This document shows, one piece after another, positions 1 to 5,378 of a stretch of DNA of 8,103 nucleotides. The position numbers and the translations under genes were made by a program. The notes under the pieces were generated by a model. It ran no database searches. It was not told the origin of the DNA and worked only from the letters and a program-made list of their open reading frames with translations. Source of the stretch: Promethearchaeota archaeon (lineage in GTDB: Archaea; Asgardarchaeota; Lokiarchaeia; Sigynarchaeales; SOKP01); the NCBI GenBank assembly GCA_016839635.1, contig JAEOTV010000011.1, positions 1-8,103 of the forward strand. Reading direction: 5' to 3'. Numbering within the stretch: the stretch's first letter is position 1; every line of letters starts with the position of its first letter.

Positions 1-105
1 CTTATATATAAATTCTATGGTGATTCACAACAAAAAATTGATGATTTTGTAAATAAATACTACATGGTCCAGAAAAAAAAAATGAAGAAAAATTTAAAGA
101 TTTGA
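1..105 (+). CDS. Possible C-terminal end of an unidentified rightward gene (partial)
   Basis: Frame 1 is open from the window edge for 34 codons to a TGA at 103-105, which is long for chance in such AT-rich DNA; the other two plus-strand frames stop earlier. The visible peptide contains FYGDSQQKIDDFVNKYY and ends in a lysine-rich tail (VQKKKMKKNLKI), which looks like an amphipathic helix with a basic end. The 5' part lies outside the window, so no family can be named. If real, it converges on the CODH-family gene, with its stop only 10 bases from that gene's stop. The A-run at 73-82 lies inside this frame and could hide a frameshift. Confidence 0.35.
   Translation, partial: LIYKFYGDSQQKIDDFVNKYYMVQKKKMKKNLKI
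71..95 (-). terminator. T-rich terminator of the CODH-family gene
   Basis: Read on the minus strand just past the cooS stop (116-118), this stretch is a run of T with a few interruptions, including ten consecutive T at 82-73. Archaeal transcription commonly ends at such U-tracts without a stable hairpin. No convincing stem is visible. It overlaps the possible partial gene on the other strand. Confidence 0.4.
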
Positions 106-115
106 GATTTAGGTC

Positions 116-2020
116 TTAAATCCCTAACTTTTTTCGATTTGATTCTATGTGGTCCATCATTGCATCTACAGCTTCTTTTGTGTCTGTTTCTACATGTAAA
201 ATACCACCGGTTAAATCCTTACAATCTACAGTTAAAAGTTTCACTAAATCAGCACCACCAGTAACAGTCGGGATTGGATTTACGTAAGTATAAAGTCCGA
301 ACGCTAGAGCGAAGATTGCGTCTATTGTAGCTTTTTGTTCCATGTATTCTGGAGCTACAGCTACTACTGGTAAATCTGGAATTGGAACACCACCAAGTGC
401 TGCAGAGATAGCTCCCACTAAATCAGCAACTCTACCAGTATCTGTACATGTCCCATAACTAAGCACTGGAGGAATTCCTAATTTTTCACAAACTGCTTTT
501 AAACCAGGACCCGCCATTTCTTTTGCTTCTGGTACACATAGTCCTCCAACCTGTAATGCTCCATTGCCACATCCCATTGATAATACTAAAACATCTCTTT
601 TAATTAATTCTTTAGCCACTTCAATAACATGCACATCTTGTCCGAAATCTCTAAGTGTTGTACAAGATATTAATCCTGCAACTCCTCGTAGTGTGCCAGC
701 TTTAATTACATCGAGTAGTGGCTCAAGTGACCCTCCAAGAGCTCCAAGAATGCTTTCAGTAGAAAACCCAACTATAGCCTCATTCATGTCTAAACCCGTA
801 ATAGGTTCTACACTGGCTCTACGTTCCTTAAAATTATCAATTGCCATTTGTATTAAAGTCGCTGCTTGTTCTTCGGATTTTTCAGGTTTATAATCCACTC
901 TTTCAGTTATACCTTCAAAAACGACAACTTCGGAAACTGGAATTAACTTGAATTTATATTTTTCAGCATATATCGGGTCAATTGGCATGCAACAATTCAT
1001 ATCACAAATAAATGCATCAATGCAACCACTTGCTAGGATGGCTTCTTGCATTAACCAATTGCCTGTGAATCCATAAAATACATCATCCATTTCCCATCTT
1101 TGTATCATTTCTTGTCCAGTCTCAATATTAGCAATTATTCTTAATCCTCGTGCTCCAACTGCTTTTGCTTTTTCTTGCCATTCAGATTTTCGAGCAAGCT
1201 GGACCATAGCAAACCCTAAGAATGGTTCATGACCATTTGGAAGTATATTCACATAATCTGGGTCTAAAACCCCTAGGTTAACCCTCATTTTATGGGGTTT
1301 GGGAGTATTAAATAAAATATCTTGTGTGAATTCATTTACAATTTGGCTTTGGTATGCCATCGCAATTCCTAACCTCATCGCCTTAAGAGCTAGACTCGCA
1401 TAATATCCGTCAACATTTGTAAGGCAGGAGCTTGTTGAGAACATCATTTCTCCATAAAGTCCGCCTGGAAAAATTTTTAACTTTTTCCATACTTCCTGCC
1501 TTTCAGGTGGAGCTAATTTCTCAACAATTTTACTTGGTTCATCATAGGCTCTATTAAAATCTTCTTTTGCAAAATTGTATAACCTGATTGCAATATCTTT
1601 TTCTGAACCAGAAGTATCTAAACCAAGACGCTCAACAAAACTTTTTAATTTCTCTGGTTCAGAAATCTTAAATGGAGTCTTACCTTCTACTGTTGCCTTT
1701 AAGGTTTTCAAAGTTGTTTCAGTATGATAATGATATGTTGAAGCCCCCATAACATTCCTAAGGAGCATCATACGCATTGCCATGCCATCTGCAGTTATTC
1801 CACATACACCACGTTTATCTATTGATGAATCCGCTCTACAGGGACCATTAGAACATAAATCACAACGCGCACCTTTTAAACAAAACGGACATCTTTTATC
1901 AGGATCGCCTCCAAATCCCTGAGCTTCAAAACGATCCCAAATGTTATTCATCCCATCCTTTTTAATTCTTTCATAAACTTTTTGAACAGATTTATGATAA
2001 GAAATTCTTTCTTTTTCCAT
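116..2020 (-). CDS. cooS: CODH-family protein (CooS), deviant C-cluster type resembling CooS-V
   Basis: This 634-residue protein has the normal length of an anaerobic Ni,Fe CO dehydrogenase catalytic subunit. Near the N-terminus, C44-x2-C47 fits a D-cluster of the C-x2-C kind, and C53-x2-C56-x4-C61-x11-C73 fits the B-cluster. For the active-site cluster, H264 (NGHEP), C343 (DMNCCMP), C453 (GLISC), C484 (LSMGC) and C525 (GTCTD) match the family ligands, and K563 (EQKA) matches the catalytic lysine. The usual GICCTGNE motif instead reads ANIETGQE, so the cysteine equivalent to Cys295 of Carboxydothermus CODH-II is E300 (codon GAG, 1121-1123 complement). The upstream histidines form YHYH (97, 99) rather than H-x2-H-x2-H. 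From memory, CooS-V of C. hydrogenoformans also lacks a canonical ligand cysteine, holds a [4Fe-3S-nO] hybrid cluster and does not oxidise CO. I infer this protein is of that kind. No CooF, CooC or acetyl-CoA synthase genes adjoin it. The start ATG has no Shine-Dalgarno and lies about 25 bp from a TATA-like box, so the mRNA may be leaderless. Family membership is very sure; CO oxidation is doubtful. Confidence 0.95.
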   Translation of the reverse strand: MEKERISYHKSVQKVYERIKKDGMNNIWDRFEAQGFGGDPDKRCPFCLKGARCDLCSNGPCRADSSIDKRGVCGITADGMAMRMMLLRNVMGASTYHYHTETTLKTLKATVEGKTPFKISEPEKLKSFVERLGLDTSGSEKDIAIRLYNFAKEDFNRAYDEPSKIVEKLAPPERQEVWKKLKIFPGGLYGEMMFSTSSCLTNVDGYYASLALKAMRLGIAMAYQSQIVNEFTQDILFNTPKPHKMRVNLGVLDPDYVNILPNGHEPFLGFAMVQLARKSEWQEKAKAVGARGLRIIANIETGQEMIQRWEMDDVFYGFTGNWLMQEAILASGCIDAFICDMNCCMPIDPIYAEKYKFKLIPVSEVVVFEGITERVDYKPEKSEEQAATLIQMAIDNFKERRASVEPITGLDMNEAIVGFSTESILGALGGSLEPLLDVIKAGTLRGVAGLISCTTLRDFGQDVHVIEVAKELIKRDVLVLSMGCGNGALQVGGLCVPEAKEMAGPGLKAVCEKLGIPPVLSYGTCTDTGRVADLVGAISAALGGVPIPDLPVVAVAPEYMEQKATIDAIFALAFGLYTYVNPIPTVTGGADLVKLLTVDCKDLTGGILHVETDTKEAVDAMMDHIESNRKKLGI

Positions 2021-2042
2021 ATATTATCGCTTTTTTTTATGG

Positions 2043-2050
2043 TTTTTATA
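2043..2050 (-). promoter_or_regulatory. TATA-like box for cooS
   Basis: The minus strand reads TATAAAAA here. Its centre is about 26 bp from the cooS ATG at 2020, the usual distance from an archaeal TATA box to the transcription start. The transcript would then begin at or next to the ATG. No ribosome-binding sequence precedes that ATG, which agrees with a leaderless message. Confidence 0.45.
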
Positions 2051-2094
2051 ATTGATCCATTTAAAAAAAAAGTCAATATGATTTAAGATTATAA

Positions 2095-2108
2095 TTGAAC
2101 ATGTTCAA
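2095..2108. promoter_or_regulatory. Perfect 14-bp palindrome, probable operator shared by divergent genes
   Basis: TTGAACATGTTCAA equals its own reverse complement over all 14 bases. It sits in the 156-bp gap between the divergent cooS and NAD(P)H:rubredoxin oxidoreductase starts. Its centre (2101.5) is within 3 bp of the midpoint of the gap, and it lies upstream of the TATA-like boxes of both genes. That position suits a dimeric regulator acting on both promoters. It contains G and C in otherwise nearly pure A+T sequence, so composition alone is a poor explanation. The regulator is not in this window. Confidence 0.5.
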
Positions 2109-2130
2109 AAGGATACTAATTTAGATTACA

Positions 2131-2138
2131 ATATATAA
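2131..2138 (+). promoter_or_regulatory. Candidate TATA box for the NAD(P)H:rubredoxin oxidoreductase gene
   Basis: ATATATAA here would place the transcript start near 2161, giving a leader of about 15 nt. A second candidate, TTTAAAAT at 2146-2153, would give a leaderless message starting at the ATG. No Shine-Dalgarno precedes the ATG at 2177, so either is plausible. Sequence this AT-rich gives many look-alikes. Confidence 0.35.
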
Positions 2139-2176
2139 TGAAAACTTTAAAATAAGATGTATAAACTACTTATTCT

Positions 2177-3529
2177 ATGAAAGTTGTGATAGTCGGGAAC
2201 AATATTTCTGGGACATTTACAGCTCAAAATATAAGATCTCTCAATGATGAAGTAGAAATTGAAGTTTACACACAAGAAAAATACCCATATTATACAAGGG
2301 TAAAACTCCCAGAATTGATATCTGAAAAAGTTACAATTGATGATTTAATTGTTTTTAATAAAGACTGGTATAAAGATAAGCAAATTAACTTACATTTAAA
2401 GAAAAAAATTAATAAAATTGACCCAAACTTAAAAAGAATTCAAATTGAAGGTGAAAACTCACCAATCTCATATGATAAACTTATATTAGCACTTGGAAGT
2501 ACTCCAAATATTCCCCCTATTAAAAATGCAGCTGAAATGAAAGAAGAAAAGAAAGGTGTTTTCACACTCCGTAGTATTGATGATGCGATAGAAATTAAAG
2601 ATTATATCAGGAGTAATGATGTAGGAAGAGCAATCATAATTGGTGGAGGATTACTAGGATTAGAATTAGCTAATCAAGTTAAGGATTGTAATTTAGAAAC
2701 AACTATAGTAGAATTCTTTCCTCGACTGTTACCTAGACAGTTAGATGAGGAATGTGGTGCGATGCTGAGGGAAGAAATAGAAAGTAGAGGAATAAAAGTA
2801 GTCTTAGATGCCGCTACTGAAGAAATTTTAGGAAACGGAGCAGTAAAGGTGATTAGATTAAAAGGGGGAGAAAAAATAGAAACTGATATTGTTCTTATTC
2901 AAGCAGGGATTAGACCTACAATAGATTTAGCTAAAGAAGCGGGCATCCAAACAAATCGAGGAATAGTTGTTAATGAATTTTTAGAAACCAGTGAACAAGA
3001 CATCTATGCTGTGGGAGATTGTATAGAATACAAAAATCAAATATGGGGTATTATTCCAGCATGCATGGAACAATCAAAAATAATTGCTGCTTCTGTGCTT
3101 GGTTTGAAGAAGGTTGATTATAAAGGAACAACACCCAAAAATACTCTAAAAATTGTTGGATTAGAATTGACGTCAATGGGGATCATAGATCCTACAAAAG
3201 AGGAAGGTGGTGCATGGGAAATCTTGAAAAAAGCTGATAAAAAGGATTGCTGTTATCAAAAATTGGTGTTAAAGGGAGGTAAATTAAAAGGAGCTATTTT
3301 ATTTGGTGATAATAAGGCAATGTCTTATGTTTATAATAAGATGGAAGAAGATATTGATAAAGAGGAGTTAAAAAAATTATTAGAACTATATTCTTATATA
3401 TGTAATAATTGTGGAATGGAATATGATGAAGCTAAAATGGGTATTCTATTTAAAGATCTACCACCTGATTGGAAGTGCCCTAATTGTAAAGGTCCAAAAG
3501 AAGAATTCAAGATAAAAAATAATACCTAA
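2177..3529 (+). CDS. NAD(P)H:rubredoxin oxidoreductase fused to a C-terminal rubredoxin
   Basis: This flavoprotein probably passes electrons from NADH to rubredoxin in the cytoplasm. Residues 1-105 form the FAD-binding half, starting VVIVGNNISG; the middle glycine of the usual G-x-G-x2-G is asparagine (N9). The NAD-binding motif is IIIGGGLLGLELA (G156, G158, G161). E179 at the end of the second strand favours NADH over NADPH. IYAVGDC around D281 is the second FAD contact, and there is no redox disulfide, as expected for rubredoxin or NirB-type reductases. Residues about 405-446 are a short rubredoxin with C409-x2-C412 and C434-x2-C437, only 21 residues between the pairs, and the typical LPPDWKCPNC. 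The fusion puts the electron acceptor on the reductase itself. It is divergent from cooS and is followed after 26 bp by a rubredoxin-like gene, so the two are probably co-transcribed. Fold and fusion are certain; the preferred partner (free rubredoxin, flavodiiron protein or the CooS protein) is not. Confidence 0.92.
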   Translation: MKVVIVGNNISGTFTAQNIRSLNDEVEIEVYTQEKYPYYTRVKLPELISEKVTIDDLIVFNKDWYKDKQINLHLKKKINKIDPNLKRIQIEGENSPISYDKLILALGSTPNIPPIKNAAEMKEEKKGVFTLRSIDDAIEIKDYIRSNDVGRAIIIGGGLLGLELANQVKDCNLETTIVEFFPRLLPRQLDEECGAMLREEIESRGIKVVLDAATEEILGNGAVKVIRLKGGEKIETDIVLIQAGIRPTIDLAKEAGIQTNRGIVVNEFLETSEQDIYAVGDCIEYKNQIWGIIPACMEQSKIIAASVLGLKKVDYKGTTPKNTLKIVGLELTSMGIIDPTKEEGGAWEILKKADKKDCCYQKLVLKGGKLKGAILFGDNKAMSYVYNKMEEDIDKEELKKLLELYSYICNNCGMEYDEAKMGILFKDLPPDWKCPNCKGPKEEFKIKNNT

Positions 3530-3542
3530 TTATATTTATTAT

Positions 3543-3549
3543 GAGGTGA
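3543..3549 (+). promoter_or_regulatory. Strong Shine-Dalgarno ahead of an ATC start
   Basis: GAGGTGA is a 7-base match to the archaeal anti-Shine-Dalgarno sequence. Six bases separate it from ATC at 3556, a normal spacing to a start codon. The only ATG nearby (3541) overlaps the site and meets a TGA after two codons. This site is the main reason for placing the rubredoxin-like start at ATC. Confidence 0.55.
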
Positions 3550-3555
3550 AAAACA

Positions 3556-3705
3556 ATCTCTATCTATCGGTGTAAAAGATGCAATTATATTTACGATAAT
3601 AATGAAAAAGATAAACCTTTTGAAGAACTGGACGAAAATGATTTCAGATGCCCTAAATGTAGATCTTCAAAGAAATTTTTTGTAAGAAAACAAACTCCCA
3701 GCTAA
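3556..3705 (+). CDS. Small rubredoxin-like protein with apparent non-AUG (ATC) start
   Basis: The frame encodes 49 residues beginning (M)SIYRCKRCNYIYD, with iron-binding pairs C6-x2-C9 and C32-x2-C35, the plan of a short rubredoxin. The usual tryptophan before the second pair is phenylalanine (ENDFRCPKC), and the glycine after it is missing (CRSSKKFF), so it diverges from the 45-residue rubredoxin downstream. There is no ATG, GTG or TTG between the in-frame TGA at 3547-3549 and the first cysteine pair. ATC at 3556 follows a strong Shine-Dalgarno by six bases and gives the N-terminus expected for the family. It lies 26 bp after the reductase-rubredoxin gene and probably serves as a one-electron carrier for it. 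It could instead be a gene that has lost its ATG, or an assembly error could have changed G to C. Confidence 0.65.
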   Translation: MSIYRCKRCNYIYDNNEKDKPFEELDENDFRCPKCRSSKKFFVRKQTPS

Positions 3706-3740
3706 TCTTATCTTCTTATATTTTAAACTTCTTACTATTT
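3706..3740 (+). terminator. Pyrimidine-rich probable terminator after the rubredoxin-like gene
   Basis: Several short T and CT runs directly follow the stop codon (TCTTATCTTCTTATATTTT and onward). There is no clear hairpin. They could end the transcript that starts at the reductase gene, leaving the next rubredoxin to its own promoter. Confidence 0.3.
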
Positions 3741-3753
3741 GAAATGGATTATC

Positions 3754-3761
3754 TTTATAAA
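3754..3761 (+). promoter_or_regulatory. Candidate TATA box for the 45-residue rubredoxin gene
   Basis: TTTATAAA is a good archaeal TATA match and would give a leader of roughly 60 nt. Other A/T look-alikes near 3794 and 3803 would give shorter leaders, so the choice is uncertain. It abuts the inverted repeat at 3759-3779. Confidence 0.3.
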
Positions 3762-3779
3762 ATATTAAATTAATATTTT
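3759..3779. repeat. A/T-only inverted repeat with 10-bp arms
   Basis: AAAATATTAA and TTAATATTTT are perfect reverse complements separated by a single A. The repeat overlaps the downstream edge of the candidate TATA box of the rubredoxin gene, where a bound repressor would block initiation. With only A and T in the arms, chance is a real alternative. Confidence 0.35.
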
Positions 3780-3847
3780 TAATATATTTTCAATTTAAAT
3801 CCATAAAATTAAAATGAACCAATAAACACAAAAAGATGAGATAAATT

Positions 3848-3985
3848 ATGGGAAAATGGGAATGTCAAGCATGCGGATATGTTTATGACGAAGAAGCTGA
3901 AGGTACTAAATTTGAAGATTTACCAGATGATTGGACATGCCCTGTATGTGGTGTTGATGTTAATGGACTACCCATAACAGCATAA
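3848..3985 (+). CDS. Rubredoxin (45 residues, short-loop type)
   Basis: This small cytoplasmic electron carrier binds one Fe through four cysteines: C6-x2-C9 ([11 protein letters not shown]) and C31-x2-C34 (DDWTCPVCG). At 45 residues with 21 residues between the pairs, it lacks the loop found in the common 52-54-residue rubredoxins; short forms of this kind are known, for example in Desulfovibrio desulfuricans. Its core resembles the rubredoxin domain on the reductase at 2177-3529 (DLPDDW against DLPPDW), which suggests a shared origin. It lies between the reductase and the flavodiiron protein, exactly where an electron shuttle linking them would be expected. The ATG is preceded only by a weak GATGAG. 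A T-rich stop signal follows, so it may be transcribed alone. Confidence 0.93.
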   Translation: MGKWECQACGYVYDEEAEGTKFEDLPDDWTCPVCGVDVNGLPITA

Positions 3986-3996
3986 GCAAGGACATG

Positions 3997-4060
3997 TTCG
4001 AAAAAATCGAATAATTATAAAAATCTACTTCTTTTTAATTTTTTTTTATTGTTTGTTTTC
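3997..4060 (+). terminator. Small hairpin and long T-tracts after rubredoxin
   Basis: TTCGA and TCGAA (3997-4001 and 4007-4011) can pair around five A. The following sequence has a nine-T run at 4039-4047 and further T runs to 4060. The T-tracts alone would be enough for archaeal termination. The hairpin overlaps GACATGTTC (3991-3999), which partly resembles the palindrome at 2095-2108. Confidence 0.45.
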
Positions 4061-4068
4061 TTACAAAT

Positions 4069-4133
4069 TTTATAATAAATAGCATATAAGTTTTTAATTT
4101 GATTTGAATTACTATTAAAAAATAAATTATAAA
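4069..4133 (+). promoter_or_regulatory. Promoter region of the flavodiiron/acyl-CoA dehydrogenase pair
   Basis: Three TATA-like sites occur: TTTATAATAA (4069-4078), CATATAAG (4083-4090) and TTATAAA (4127-4133). The last would start transcription near 4156, leaving the AGGTGA at 4146-4151 outside the mRNA and favouring the ATG at 4177. The first two would include AGGTGA in the leader. The sequence alone does not choose between them. Confidence 0.3.
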
Positions 4134-4145
4134 CCTAAATAATGA

Positions 4146-4151
4146 AGGTGA
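4146..4151 (+). promoter_or_regulatory. Shine-Dalgarno that may direct an ATT start for the flavodiiron protein
   Basis: AGGTGA lies 25 bases before the ATG at 4177, too far to serve it, but 7 bases before an in-frame ATT at 4159. The ATG that overlaps its upstream side (4142) opens only a nine-codon frame ending at TAG 4169-4171. The arrangement closely mirrors that at 3541-3558. Confidence 0.45.
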
Positions 4152-4176
4152 AATTGAAATTACACATTTAGAGTTA

Positions 4177-5364
4177 ATGAAAGATATTTATTATGTAGGA
4201 TATGTTGATTTTGAAGTGCGCAATTTTCATGGATACTCTACTCATCGAGGCAGTGGTTATAATGCTTATATTGTTAAAGGAGAAAAAACTGTATTGATTG
4301 ACGCTATTAAACGTCCTTATTTTGAATATTTTTTAAATAATATTAAGGAAGTATGCGATCCTTCTGAAATTGATTATTATATTACAAACCATGTCGAAAT
4401 GGATCATTCTGGGTCATTTCCATTAATTATTAAACATCTTCCCAATGCGGAATTAATAGCATCAGAAAACGGTATCGATGCATTAAAAGCACATTTCCAT
4501 GAGGAGGTTGGAGATAACATTTTCAGTAAAATAAGAGGAGTCAAAGAAGGAGACACGTTAGATATCGGAAATGGTAAGAAATTTACTTTTGTACCAATAC
4601 CAATGATACATTGGCCAGATTCAATGGTTTCTTTCATGATTGACGAGAACGGGAAGAATATATTGTTTTCAAATGATGCATTTGGGCAACATTATGCTAC
4701 AACAAAACGTTGGGATGATGAAAATGATATGTGTGAAATAATGCAGGAAGCTGAGAAATATTATGCTAATATTTTACTACACTTGTCTGGTTTAATTGCG
4801 AAAGCATTACCGAAAGTAGGAGCACTACCTATTGAGATTATTTGTCCTTCTCATGGAGTATGTTGGCGTAGTCATATTCCAGAAATTCTAGAAAAATATA
4901 CTAAATGGTCCAAAGGTGAGATAGATGAAAAGAGTGTACTTATTGTATATGACACAATGTGGGGAAGTACAGAAAAGATTGCTAAAGCCTTAGCAAAAGA
5001 AATCAGTCACAGAGGTATTCCTGTAAAACGATTCAGGTTAACTAATGCAGACTATTCTGATGTAATTACAGAAGCTATGAAAGCAAAAGCAATATTAGTA
5101 GGAAGTCCTACTCTTAATAATGGGTTGTATCCAAGTGTAGCAGAGTATTTATCCTATCAAAGAGGGTTAAAACCGATGAATAAAGTTGGGTTAGCTTTTG
5201 GGTCTTTTGGTTGGTCGGGTCAGGCAGCACAAGAAATAGCCAATATAATGAAAGAAACCAAAATTGATGTTTTGGATGAATTAGTTAAGGTAAAATATGT
5301 ACCAAAACCAGAGGATTTAGAATTTAAAGAAATTGTAGATAAATTACTTAAGAAAATGGGCTAA
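4177..5364 (+). CDS. fprA: A-type flavodiiron protein (FprA/rubredoxin:oxygen or NO oxidoreductase)
   Basis: This cytoplasmic enzyme reduces O2 to water and/or NO to N2O without releasing superoxide. Residues 1-250 form the metallo-beta-lactamase domain, with a full set of diiron ligands: H72, E74, D76, H77 (NHVEMDHSG), H145 (MIHWPDSM), D167 (FSNDAFGQH) and H226 (CPSHGVCW). Residues about 253-395 are a flavodoxin domain: the FMN phosphate loop is DTMWGSTEKIA, with further FMN contacts around SPTLNNG and SFGWSGQA. There is no fused rubredoxin, so it must take electrons from a separate donor; the rubredoxins just upstream are obvious candidates. Its 395 residues are typical, but this ATG leaves only four residues before YYVG, whereas relatives have about ten. 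An ATT start at 4159, spaced 7 bases from AGGTGA, adds (M)THLEL and restores that length. The acyl-CoA dehydrogenase follows after 14 bp, apparently in the same transcript. Whether O2, NO or both is the natural substrate cannot be read from the sequence. Confidence 0.95.
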   Translation: MKDIYYVGYVDFEVRNFHGYSTHRGSGYNAYIVKGEKTVLIDAIKRPYFEYFLNNIKEVCDPSEIDYYITNHVEMDHSGSFPLIIKHLPNAELIASENGIDALKAHFHEEVGDNIFSKIRGVKEGDTLDIGNGKKFTFVPIPMIHWPDSMVSFMIDENGKNILFSNDAFGQHYATTKRWDDENDMCEIMQEAEKYYANILLHLSGLIAKALPKVGALPIEIICPSHGVCWRSHIPEILEKYTKWSKGEIDEKSVLIVYDTMWGSTEKIAKALAKEISHRGIPVKRFRLTNADYSDVITEAMKAKAILVGSPTLNNGLYPSVAEYLSYQRGLKPMNKVGLAFGSFGWSGQAAQEIANIMKETKIDVLDELVKVKYVPKPEDLEFKEIVDKLLKKMG

Positions 5365-5366
5365 AA

Positions 5367-5371
5367 GAGGT
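5367..5371 (+). promoter_or_regulatory. Shine-Dalgarno of the acyl-CoA dehydrogenase gene
   Basis: GAGGT lies 7 bases before the ATG at 5379, just after the flavodiiron stop codon. It shows that this organism uses such sites at about 7-base spacing inside operons, which supports the spacing argument for the ATC (3556) and ATT (4159) starts. Confidence 0.6.
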
Positions 5372-5378
5372 TAGTAAA

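Noticed and set aside
564..893. Open frame of 109 codons on the strand opposite the CooS gene
   Set aside because: It lies wholly inside a firmly identified gene and its peptide shows no domain; it is an antisense shadow. The same holds for the antisense frames at 4404-4637, 5348-5749, 6015-6221 and 6232-6414.
116..2020. Hybrid cluster protein (Hcp) instead of a CODH-family protein
   Set aside because: The C-x2-C plus C-x2-C-x4-C-x11-C N-terminus, the order of C-cluster motifs and the EQKA lysine match CooS much better than Hcp; only the glutamate substitution recalls Hcp.
3541..3549. ATG AGG TGA read as a start with selenocysteine at the TGA of the rubredoxin-like gene
   Set aside because: A selenocysteine three residues in, outside the iron site, makes no sense for a rubredoxin, and the AGGTGA is better explained as a Shine-Dalgarno for ATC 3556. 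I saw no SECIS-like hairpin.
4142..4171. Nine-codon upstream frame (MKVKLKLHI) ahead of the flavodiiron gene
   Set aside because: Too short to call a gene, and its ATG overlaps the ribosome-binding site; it may matter only as a leader feature, noted under the ATT-start finding.
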